Shown here: piece after piece, positions 16,901 to 23,846 of the stretch
How positions within the stretch are numbered: position 1 is the first letter of the stretch
Layout: each line of letters opens with the position of its first letter
Assembly (NCBI GenBank): GCA_016789405.1
Contig: JAEUPQ010000028.1
Coordinates: forward strand, 1-34,346
DNA length: 34,346 nt
Direction of reading: 5' to 3'
Source: Lysobacteraceae bacterium
Lineage (GTDB): Bacteria; Pseudomonadota; Gammaproteobacteria; Xanthomonadales; Xanthomonadaceae
Notes under the pieces: model-generated
The model's input: only the letters and a program-made list of their open reading frames with translations
Databases searched by the model: none
What the model was told of the DNA's origin: nothing
Program-made: the position numbers and the translations under genes

Positions 16901-18064
16901 ATGCTACTGCGGATGCTTTGCGCGGGCATGCCCCGCAGGATGAGCGCCTCGGGTTGGAACGGTGCCGTCATTCTGGCGGTGCTGGCGCTGATGTCGGCCT
17001 CCGGGTGCCGGCCCGATGCGGCGCCGGCAGGCAAGACAGGCCACGGTGCATCGTCGGCATCCGTCGAAGCGGCCAGTGAATGGACAACTGATCCGACAAG
17101 TGAGTCGACTGCTTCCGATGACACCGCAGTGGCTCCGCCTGCGAACCCGCAAGACCCCGACAGCGAGCGTCTTTCCCCTCAGGACACGCTCGCGCTGGCC
17201 GACGATATGGCAGCGCTGGGAGATCCACCTGCGCTTGCATTCGCAGCGCTGCTGCGCGACTCGGTGCTGCGGCCGCCGTCCGAGGATGATTCCGGCAAGC
17301 CGTCGGCGATCGACGCGGAAGTGATGCGGTGGCGGGACGAGGCGGAACGACGGGCGGGCCAGGACATCACGACCCTGGTGATGCTGCTGTATCTGGAGCG
17401 AGGCGACACGCCGACACGCCGTGAGCTCATCGCGCGCTGGCGTAGCCTGGAACCGCAGAATCTTGTGCCGCTGCTGTATGACGAAGTGTCTGGCGTCGAC
17501 CTGCTCGATGCCGCTGCAGCGATGTCGGCGTCGGATGCCCACTATGACGACGTCCTGCGTGCCTTCGTCGACATCCTGTCGAGAGCGTCGTCGCCCACCA
17601 TGTCGCGGCTGCAGGCGACGAGGTCAGGGGAAGAGCGAATGTTGGCCATGGCAATGTCGTTCTGGAGTTCGGTGGCGATTCCGCCGATCCAGCGCATCGC
17701 CACGCCGTGCAGGGACGCGTCCATGCCGGAACAGAGGCGTGGGCACTGCCGGGACATCGCGCGGGTCATGTGGCATCGAGGCGATCTTCTCCTGTTCGAT
17801 GTGGTCGGTGCGTCGATTGCGCGCAGGCTTTCGGAGTCCGCTGAAGAAAAGGCGGCTGCCGAAGCGTTCCGTCGCGAATACGAGTGGCTGACTGCTCGCA
17901 TGGCGGAAGCGTACGGCCAGGACAGTCGACGCTATGCGAAGCGATTCCTCCATTGGCTGTCCGCGGCGCCGCACGTCACCGAACGCGGCATGATGCGACA
18001 GCTGGTGGTCGAAGCCGGATTCCCCCCGGCGCCGCCGGCAGACTGGGGTCGCCAGACGTCGTGA
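16901..18064 (+). CDS. Putative lipoprotein of unknown function
   Basis: 387 residues from the ATG at 16901, chosen because a GGGG stretch lies about 8 nt upstream and the start stays clear of the divergent small gene; an in-frame ATG at 16835 would overlap that gene by 27 bp. A hydrophobic segment (GAVILAVLALMSASGC) ends in a Cys at residue 36, a plausible but imperfect lipoprotein signal. A Ser/Thr/Asp/Pro-rich linker covers about residues 40-90. The remainder is Ala-rich and helical (ALADDMAALGDPPALAFAALL and similar), resembling helical repeats. I do not recognise the family. No enzymatic motif is visible. Confidence 0.75.
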   Translation: MLLRMLCAGMPRRMSASGWNGAVILAVLALMSASGCRPDAAPAGKTGHGASSASVEAASEWTTDPTSESTASDDTAVAPPANPQDPDSERLSPQDTLALADDMAALGDPPALAFAALLRDSVLRPPSEDDSGKPSAIDAEVMRWRDEAERRAGQDITTLVMLLYLERGDTPTRRELIARWRSLEPQNLVPLLYDEVSGVDLLDAAAAMSASDAHYDDVLRAFVDILSRASSPTMSRLQATRSGEERMLAMAMSFWSSVAIPPIQRIATPCRDASMPEQRRGHCRDIARVMWHRGDLLLFDVVGASIARRLSESAEEKAAAEAFRREYEWLTARMAEAYGQDSRRYAKRFLHWLSAAPHVTERGMMRQLVVEAGFPPAPPADWGRQTS

Positions 18065-18086
18065 TCATCCCCACGCAAGCCTGACC

Positions 18087-18983
18087 ATGGCCCACGACGC
18101 TTTCGCCCTGATCCTGCTGATGCTCGCGTTGGGCTATGCCTTCCAGCGCCTGCGCGTGCTGCCGGACAATGCGGCGCAGACGCTCAACCTCGTCGTGCTG
18201 TACGTGTGCCTGCCCGCGGCGGTGCTGCGCTATGCACCGCGCCTGCACCTGGAGCCGTCGCTGGTCGGCGTGGCGCTGGTGCCGTGGCTGCTGTTGCTCG
18301 CATCGATCCTGCTGGTTGGACTGTTCGCAAGGCTGCTGCATTTCCGCGACGACGAACGCGCGGTGCTGCTGCTCACCGTGGCGCTGGGCAACACGAGCTT
18401 CCTCGGCTATCCGCTCACGCGTGCGTTGATCGGCGAGCACGCGTTGCCGTATGCGGTGATCTACGACCAGTTCGGCGCGTTCCTCATCCTGTCGACCTAC
18501 GGCCTGTGGGTCCTGGCGCGCTATGGCGGCGAGCGTCCGCCGACCGGCGCAGCGATGCTGCGCCGCATCGCGACCTTTCCGCCGATCCTGGCGCTGCTGG
18601 TCGGGTTCACCGTGATGCCCGCGGAGCCGCCGGCCTGGTTCGCCGGTGCACTGCAGCGGTTGTCCGACGCGCTGCTGCCGCTGGCGATGCTGACCATCGG
18701 GCTGTCGGTGAAGCTGGCGCTGCCTCGCGACGAACTGAAGCCGCTCGCGACCGGACTGATGCTGAAGCTGCTGGCGATGCCTGCGCTCGCATGGTTGCTG
18801 GTGAGATTGATCGGCATGCAGGGCGACATGGCGCGCACCACCGTGCTGGAAGCGGCCATGCCTTCGATGGTCACCGCCGGTGCGCTGGCGATCTCGCACA
18901 ACCTAGCGCCCCGTTTGGCCGCGGCGATGGTCGGTTACGGCGTGTTGCTGTCGCTGCTGACCCTGCCCTTGTGGGCGCGGTAG
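18087..18983 (+). CDS. AEC-family (auxin efflux carrier-like) transporter
   Basis: 298 residues with about ten hydrophobic segments. The family-typical motif ALGNTSFLGYPL falls at the middle of the N-terminal half, and EAAMPSMVTAGALA near the C-terminus. Bacterial members carry organic acids or related anions; the substrate here cannot be read from the sequence. The gene starts 22 nt after the lipoprotein gene, so co-transcription is likely. No regulator or substrate-pathway gene adjoins it. Confidence 0.9.
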   Translation: MAHDAFALILLMLALGYAFQRLRVLPDNAAQTLNLVVLYVCLPAAVLRYAPRLHLEPSLVGVALVPWLLLLASILLVGLFARLLHFRDDERAVLLLTVALGNTSFLGYPLTRALIGEHALPYAVIYDQFGAFLILSTYGLWVLARYGGERPPTGAAMLRRIATFPPILALLVGFTVMPAEPPAWFAGALQRLSDALLPLAMLTIGLSVKLALPRDELKPLATGLMLKLLAMPALAWLLVRLIGMQGDMARTTVLEAAMPSMVTAGALAISHNLAPRLAAAMVGYGVLLSLLTLPLWAR

Positions 18984-19013
18984 GATGCGCGCACCACGTC
19001 CCGGCACGCTCGC

Positions 19014-19724
19014 ATGATCAACAACGACATCGACATCGAGCACTGGCGTCGCCAGCTCGCACTGCGGTCCCGCGTGCAGATCCCGGATTTCCTGCAGCTC
19101 GACGCCGCCGAGGCGCTGGCCGACGAAATGTCGACGCGCACGCCCTGGCAGCTGGCCGAACGCAGCAGCGGCGAGTCGCGCACCACGCCGCGCGGTGCCT
19201 ATCCCGATGACGAAACGTTCGGCCGTCTGCTGCACAGTGGCTATGCTCAGGCATCCGACAGCTACCAGTTCGCCTACGACAGCTACATGCTGGTCCGCGC
19301 TGCCAAGGAGGGTTGGGATCCGGACCTGCTCGCCCACCACGTCCTGCGTTTCCTCAATACGCCGATGTTCGTGGAATTCGCGCGCCATCTCGGCAGCGAT
19401 CCGCTGATCACGCATGCCAGCGCGCAGTGCACGCGGTATCGACCCGGGCAGTTCCTGATGCCGCACCAGGACGAGGACGTGAAGGAAGGCCGACGCTACG
19501 CCTTCGTGATCAACCTCAGTCGCGAATGGAAGCCGGACTGGGGCGGGCAGCTGCAGTTCATCGATGACGCGAGTGGTGCGATCACCGAGACCTTCCTGCC
19601 GCGCTGGAACTCGCTGAGCCTGTTCCGCGTGCCGCAGACGCACCAGGTGACCCTGGTGGCGCCCTGGGCCGCCCGGCCCCGGCATGCCATCACCGGGTGG
19701 TGGCTGGCCCGATCGGCGGCCTGA
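19014..19724 (+). CDS. 2-oxoglutarate/Fe(II)-dependent dioxygenase (prolyl 4-hydroxylase-like)
   Basis: 236 residues. The iron facial triad is readable: His151-Gln-Asp153 in LMPHQDEDV, and the distal His210 in VPQTHQVTL. An arginine near residues 221-223, in RPRHAITGWW, would bind the 2-oxoglutarate C5 carboxylate. The WGGQLQFIDD strand and the FRVP-x-x-HQV end match the prolyl 4-hydroxylase-like branch, which often acts on proteins. There is no signal peptide, so it is cytosolic. A TAGGAT sequence overlapping the preceding stop codon, 27 nt before this start, is a possible -10. The substrate is unknown. Confidence 0.9.
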   Translation: MINNDIDIEHWRRQLALRSRVQIPDFLQLDAAEALADEMSTRTPWQLAERSSGESRTTPRGAYPDDETFGRLLHSGYAQASDSYQFAYDSYMLVRAAKEGWDPDLLAHHVLRFLNTPMFVEFARHLGSDPLITHASAQCTRYRPGQFLMPHQDEDVKEGRRYAFVINLSREWKPDWGGQLQFIDDASGAITETFLPRWNSLSLFRVPQTHQVTLVAPWAARPRHAITGWWLARSAA

Positions 19725-19832
19725 GCGCGTCGTTGCCGGGGCACGTGCAAACGCCGGTCAGCGTCGCTAGGGTGGGGGTCGGCGCAGGCCGCCAGTGTGC
19801 GCCGCCATGCCGCCGCGCGCGGCATCATCGCC

Positions 19833-19838
19833 AAGGAG
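19833..19838 (+). promoter_or_regulatory. Ribosome binding site fixing the PKD-protein start
   Basis: AAGGAG lies 7 nt before the ATG at 19846. An in-frame ATG at 19795 is upstream of it and is therefore rejected as the start. Confidence 0.85.
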
Positions 19839-19845
19839 AGGACCC

Positions 19846-20274
19846 ATGCGTGATTTCGCTTCCAGCACGTGCCGCGTTGCCCTGACCGTCGCCCTCGCCA
19901 CCATCGCCTCGACTGCAGTCGCCGCTTCCGACCCCGCCGCGCGCCTGCAGGACACCGCCAGACGCACGGACGACGCGCCAGTCAGGTTCGTGCGCACCAG
20001 CAACCAGACGCCCTGGATCTACATCAACCACTACATCACCAACTACGCGCTCGACATCACCGTCGGTGCGTACGATCCCGACGGCAGCGTGGTCTACCTG
20101 GTCGTCGATTTCGGCGATGGCACGACCGCCAGCGTCGCCGGCAGCGAGATCACCACCCAACACGTCTATGTCACTTCCGGCACCTACACCATCACCGTCA
20201 CTGCGCTGGACAATGGTGGCGGCTACAGCGTCGGCACGCGCAGCGTCTGGATCAGTGGCAGCGATTCCACCTGA
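19846..20274 (+). CDS. Small secreted single-PKD-domain protein
   Basis: 142 residues. A signal peptide ends STAVAASD. After a short linker, about residues 65-138 form one PKD-type Ig-like domain, with YDPDGSVVYLVVDFGDGT and HVYVTSGTYTITVTALDN, the usual PKD core. PKD domains are usually accessory modules of larger secreted enzymes or adhesins, so a free-standing one is unusual. No catalytic domain or anchor is present. A TAGGGT at 19768-19773 may be its -10 element. A role in binding extracellular polymer or protein is inference. Confidence 0.85.
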   Translation: MRDFASSTCRVALTVALATIASTAVAASDPAARLQDTARRTDDAPVRFVRTSNQTPWIYINHYITNYALDITVGAYDPDGSVVYLVVDFGDGTTASVAGSEITTQHVYVTSGTYTITVTALDNGGGYSVGTRSVWISGSDST

Positions 20275-20290
20275 GCACTCTGGCGCCCTC

Positions 20291-20312
20291 GGCGCCGGTG
20301 CGAACCGGCGCC
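20291..20312 (+). terminator. 9-bp hairpin with a GNRA-type loop
   Basis: GGCGCCGGT (20291-20299) pairs exactly with ACCGGCGCC (20304-20312) around GCGA. It lies between the PKD gene and the serine hydrolase gene. There is no T-run, so it could be a weak terminator or an mRNA-stability element. Confidence 0.4.
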
Positions 20313-20341
20313 ACACCTCGTTCCCTTCCTGCAGGTACCCC

Positions 20342-22030
20342 ATGATTCGATCGTCGCTGTTCCTTGCCCTGGTCCTGTCGCTTTCGCCTGCGACGGCATC
20401 CTTCGCCACCGAGATTCCGCCGGTGTCCGAACAGGCCGCCATGGCCGCACGCGAAATCGAAGCGCTGCTGGCGCGCAGTTTCCCCGCGGACGCCCCCGGC
20501 GTTGCCGTACTGGTCGCGCGTGGAGACAAGGTGCTGTATCGCGGCGCGCATGGTCGCGCCGATCTCGCTGCCGGCACGCCGCTGAAGCCGGAAGACCGCT
20601 TCCGCATCGGCTCGATCACCAAGCAGTTCGCCGCCGCCGGCGTCCTGTCGCTGGTCGAGGCGGGCAAGGTGAAGCTCGACGATCCGCTGTCGAAGTACGT
20701 GCCCGGCTATCCGGGCGGCGACAGGATCACCGTCTTGCAATTGCTCAACCACACCTCGGGCGTGAAGAGCTACACCGGCATCCCGGGCCACATGGCGGGC
20801 CCGATCCGCAATGATCTGACCACCGCGCAGCTGATCGACGTGTTCAAGGATCATCCGGTGGATTTCGCACCCGGCGCGCAATGGGCCTACAACAACTCCG
20901 GCTACGTGCTGGTGGGTGCGGTGATCGAAGCGGCGAGCGGCCAGCCCTGGCATGAGTACCTGCGCACGACCTTCTTCGAACCGCTGGGCATGCGCGACAC
21001 CGGCTACGGACACGATCCGGCGGTGATCGCGAAACAGGTGAACGGCTACAGCCATGACGGCACCAAGCCGGTGCCCGCGATGCTGCTGAGCATGACCCAG
21101 CCGCATGCCGCCGGTGCGCTGGTATCGAATGTCGACGACCTGCTGCGCTGGAATCGCGCGCTGCACGAAGGTCGCGTGCTCAAGTCGGAGACCTACCGCC
21201 AGATGATCACCCCAGTCGGCAAGGCCGCGGAGCCTGGTGCGAGCTACGGCTTCGGCCTGGCGGTCGATACCGTGCGCGGCCAACCGCAGCTGCAGCACGG
21301 CGGCGGCATCTTCGGTTTCTCCACGCAGCTGAGCTACGTGCCCGGACTGGACATCACCGTCGTGGTGCTGGAGAACGACGACAACTATCCCGGGCGCGAA
21401 CGCCCCGGCGCCATCGCGCGCAGGCTCGCCGCGATCGCGCTGGGCAATCCCTATCCCGTGCCGACGCCGATCGCGGTCGAGCCCGCCGCGCTGAAAGCCG
21501 CCGAAGCGGTGTACCGCTTCGATCCGACGACGCGCACCTTGCGTGTCGTCGATGGTCGGCTGACCGCGCAGCGCACCGGTGGCGCGCGCTCGGCGCTGGT
21601 GCCGATCGCGGCCGACGAATTCCTGTACGAGGACGGTTTCAACCGGCTCAGGCTGGAACGCGATGCGCAGGGCCGCATCGCCGGCATGCGCTTCTTCGCC
21701 AACGGCGAAGGCGAGGGCGTCGTCGGCACGCGAAGCGACGAACCGCTGCCGGTCGAAGCGCAGGGCATCACATTGCCACGCGAAACGCTGGACCGCCTCG
21801 CCGGCAACTACATGGCCGTGGACATGCTCCTGAAGGTCTTCATCGACGGAACGAGCCTCAAGGCGCAGCTCGTCGGCCAGCCCGCCTTCACGCTGCAGGC
21901 CTCGTCGCCCGTGCGCTTCGCGGTGCCCGAAGTCGGCGCCGACGTGGAATTCGCGAGGGGTGATGGCCCCGCTGCGTCGCTGACCCTGCGTCAGGGTGGG
22001 CAGACGATCGAGTTCAAGCGGGCGCCGTGA
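20342..22030 (+). CDS. Beta-lactamase-family serine hydrolase (class C / DD-peptidase fold)
   Basis: 562 residues from the ATG at 20342, where the signal peptide MIRSSLFLALVLSLSPA begins; the frame is open further upstream but through the PKD gene. Catalytic motifs of the penicillin-binding-like fold are present: Ser91-x-x-Lys94 in GSITKQF, Tyr183-Asn-Asn185 in WAYNNSGY, and His319-Gly-Gly in LQHGGGIFGF. The catalytic domain covers about residues 30-370. The remaining ~190 residues form a beta-rich C-terminal domain like those found on many secreted members. The family includes esterases, D-aminopeptidases and other amidases, so beta-lactam hydrolysis should not be assumed. It is exported to the periplasm or beyond. 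Confidence 0.92.
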   Translation: MIRSSLFLALVLSLSPATASFATEIPPVSEQAAMAAREIEALLARSFPADAPGVAVLVARGDKVLYRGAHGRADLAAGTPLKPEDRFRIGSITKQFAAAGVLSLVEAGKVKLDDPLSKYVPGYPGGDRITVLQLLNHTSGVKSYTGIPGHMAGPIRNDLTTAQLIDVFKDHPVDFAPGAQWAYNNSGYVLVGAVIEAASGQPWHEYLRTTFFEPLGMRDTGYGHDPAVIAKQVNGYSHDGTKPVPAMLLSMTQPHAAGALVSNVDDLLRWNRALHEGRVLKSETYRQMITPVGKAAEPGASYGFGLAVDTVRGQPQLQHGGGIFGFSTQLSYVPGLDITVVVLENDDNYPGRERPGAIARRLAAIALGNPYPVPTPIAVEPAALKAAEAVYRFDPTTRTLRVVDGRLTAQRTGGARSALVPIAADEFLYEDGFNRLRLERDAQGRIAGMRFFANGEGEGVVGTRSDEPLPVEAQGITLPRETLDRLAGNYMAVDMLLKVFIDGTSLKAQLVGQPAFTLQASSPVRFAVPEVGADVEFARGDGPAASLTLRQGGQTIEFKRAP

Positions 22031-22630
22031 ATACTGTGAGCGATCCGTTGCGACCTCTTGCTTGAGTTGCGTCGCGAGGAACGACAATGCGGGAGGTTTT
22101 GTCATCCCGAGCCGAAGGCGAGGGACCTGCTTGTCCTCTCATTACAGAGAAAGCATGCGCGGCAGGTTTTCCTCGGCGGCCCACTGTTTCGCTCGCTGTC
22201 GCGAGCGAGTTACTTTTCTTTGCTTGTGCAAAGAAGAAGTAACCAAAAGAAAGCACACCCCGTAGGTGGCGCCCGGCGCTGCGCGCCGGGTCCACGGGCT
22301 TCGCGGGGTTTTTCGACAAGACGTCCCTGTCTTGTCGAAAAACGCGCGGCGTCCTGCCGCGCGCCCTGCGGGCCTGATCCGCGAAACCCGTCGCAACCAG
22401 GGGACCCGGTAGATCAAGATCAAAGCCAGCGGCGGCCGACAGACGGCTTCTTGAGCGAAGATCCTTGGGATTCCTTGAAAAAAGTATGGATACATCAGGG
22501 TCAGTCGCAACCTGTTCCTGAGCGAGCATGCGCCAGGAAGTGTGTGCGCAGCGCAGATTATTCATCGCATGCAATGAGCCTCGTGCTGAACCTTGACGGA
22601 TGCTGGTAGATATTCTGCCGGCAGATGGAT
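22031..22630. repeat. Gene-free mosaic of dispersed-type inverted repeats
   Basis: No gene is supported in these 600 bases. Hairpins seen are: 22209-22223 with 22228-22243 (imperfect, containing the CTTTGC/GCAAAG arms); CCCGGCGC 22272-22279 with 22283-22290; a 14-bp perfect stem 22309-22322 with 22329-22342; and CGCGCGGC 22343-22350 with 22356-22363. The bases at about 22100-22130 resemble a second common intergenic repeat (GTCATCCCGAG...). From memory, sequences like these occur in many intergenic copies in Xanthomonadaceae genomes; copy number cannot be checked here. Confidence 0.7.
22309..22342. repeat. 14-bp perfect stem-loop inside the repeat mosaic
   Basis: Five Ts followed by CGACAAGAC pair with GTCTTGTCG followed by five As around a GTCCCT loop. 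The 5' T-run and 3' A-run mean that on the minus strand the stem is likewise flanked by Ts, but neither orientation gives the T-run after a GC stem expected of a terminator. Confidence 0.75.
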
Positions 22631-22942
22631 TCAGTGATCGAACAGGTTGCGAGGCGTGTCGTTATCTTCCGGCCTGAAAACTATCAGCTCGCCGTCGTTG
22701 CGCATGATGTATAGGCGAGCGCACTCACTGCACTGGTAGAGCATCATAGTGCTGTAGCCTGGCCTCCGCAGTGCCATACAAGCGCTCTCGCGTTCGAAAT
22801 CGCTGTTCCAGTGCGTCTCGATCGCCTTGTCGATTGCGTCCCAGAAAGGAAGCCATCGTTTGTCGGTCACCGCATGCGCCTTGAAGTAGTGCGCATCGGA
22901 AGTGTCGTGAATACTGTGTCCGCAATAGCATTCGAACCACAT
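22631..22942 (-). CDS. Zinc-ribbon-like small protein of unknown function
   Basis: 103 residues from the ATG at 22942, with GGAG 8 nt upstream; the TTG six bases earlier is too close to that site. A Cys5-x-Cys7 pair (FECYCGH) near the N-terminus and a Cys71-x-x-Cys74 pair (YQCSECARLY) near the C-terminus could together bind one zinc. The middle is helical (LPFWDAIDKAIETHW). I do not recognise the family. It is the last of a run of small minus-strand genes, which may be one transcript. Confidence 0.7.
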   Translation of the reverse strand: MWFECYCGHSIHDTSDAHYFKAHAVTDKRWLPFWDAIDKAIETHWNSDFERESACMALRRPGYSTMMLYQCSECARLYIMRNDGELIVFRPEDNDTPRNLFDH

Positions 22943-23005
22943 GACCAAATCTCCAGGGATGGCGTGAGATGAGTTTCAGCTGCGCATGGGATGCAGCGTC
23001 TCCCA

Positions 23006-23083
23006 TCAGCCGAGGGTCTTGGTGATGTCTTCGTCGGCGAGGTCGCGCAGGAGCTGTTCCGGGATCGGATGCATGAGCTTCAT
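23006..23083 (-). CDS. Possible 25-residue ORF coupled by an ATGA overlap
   Basis: The ATG at 23083 overlaps the stop of the preceding gene (ATGA). The 25 codons use G or C in most third positions, as neighbouring genes do, and encode an amphipathic sequence (MKLMHPIPEQLLRDLADEDI...). It may be a genuine coupled micro-protein, or the C-terminus of the preceding protein displaced by a frameshift. Confidence 0.4.
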   Translation of the reverse strand: MKLMHPIPEQLLRDLADEDITKTLG

Positions 23084-23451
23084 GGGCTTGCGAGGAGGCG
23101 CGCCTTGACGTATCCGGGCGATGTGAAATGGATGTGGCTGAGGTTGTCGTCGCGGTACAGGCCAAGCCAGTAATGGCGACGCGTCATCGATTCGAGATGC
23201 AGGTTGCAGGCGTCGGTTTCGAGGACGCAGCCGCCAACCGGCGCCGATGCCTCCATGCGGATCCAGTCCATCAGGTCGATCGGGTCCAGCGCCAGGGGAA
23301 CGCGGCGCGTGCCCCACACGTCGATGGCCAGTGCCGACGCACCGGTGATGTGAAGCGTGTACCTGGAGTCTCCCGTGCGTTCGATGCGCAGCGCGCAATC
23401 TTCGACGACGAGATCGTCGATCAGGCCGTTCGGGAAGAGGTCGATGCGCAT
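23080..23451 (-). CDS. Small cytosolic protein of unknown function
   Basis: 123 residues, with no signal peptide or membrane segment. It is rich in predicted beta strands (DDLVVEDCALRIERT, RYTLHITGASALAIDVW, HYWLGLYRDDNLSHIHF). The size and all-beta character resemble small immunity-type proteins, but I cannot assign a family and no toxin gene adjoins it. The ribosome site is weak (GGAA about 8 nt upstream). It lies 34 nt after the small membrane-protein gene and overlaps a 25-codon ORF at its end. Confidence 0.65.
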   Translation of the reverse strand: MRIDLFPNGLIDDLVVEDCALRIERTGDSRYTLHITGASALAIDVWGTRRVPLALDPIDLMDWIRMEASAPVGGCVLETDACNLHLESMTRRHYWLGLYRDDNLSHIHFTSPGYVKARLLASP

Positions 23452-23485
23452 GGCAGGTTCCGGGCTGAAGCGGGATCGCGCGCAG

Positions 23486-23797
23486 TCAGCGCGCCAGTCC
23501 GTCGTACAGGATCGCGACTGCGGCCAAGAAAAACAGCCCGAAGATGATCAACGGTGCATGCAGGAGGTAGCGATTGTGCAGTCTGCGTCGTTCCTCCGGG
23601 CTCAGCAGCGTGGCATAGGCCTGCAGTTGGGCGAACGGCAGGCCGCGCATCACGAGGAAATCCCAGCGTCCTTCCTCGACCTTGATGTCGGCTTTCGCCA
23701 GCCTTCGGGGTACGAAGATTGCGTAGAGCAGCAGGAATACGAAGCTGGCGCACATCGCCGCCGTGACCGCCACGGAGAAGAGTGAAATAGCCGACAT
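23486..23797 (-). CDS. Small two-helix inner-membrane protein
   Basis: 103 residues from the ATG at 23797; an ATG at 23815 would add six residues but lacks a ribosome site. Hydrophobic segments lie at about residues 5-30 and 78-98. They are separated by a charged middle containing WDFLVMRGLPFAQLQAYATLLSPEERRRLHNRY. The positive residues just after the first helix and before the second suggest a cytoplasmic central loop. I do not recognise the family. It is probably first in the small minus-strand gene group. Confidence 0.65.
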   Translation of the reverse strand: MSAISLFSVAVTAAMCASFVFLLLYAIFVPRRLAKADIKVEEGRWDFLVMRGLPFAQLQAYATLLSPEERRRLHNRYLLHAPLIIFGLFFLAAVAILYDGLAR

Positions 23798-23846
23798 TTC
23801 GGAATGTGCTCCCATGGTGTGCGCAGGTGTCGGCGCAAGCTGTGGC

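Noticed and set aside
20252..22105. 617-codon frame antisense to the serine hydrolase
   Set aside because: Typical GC-driven shadow with His/Arg/Asp-rich composition and no motif.
22058..22609. Possible 183-residue protein in the 22031-22630 gap
   Set aside because: The frame consists of hairpin repeat sequence. Similar translations are, from memory, common spurious hypothetical proteins in this family, so I treated the region as repeat DNA.
22031..22630. CRISPR array or tRNA-associated attachment site in the repeat mosaic
   Set aside because: The repeats are inverted and unlike one another, with no regular spacer length, and no tRNA or integrase is present.
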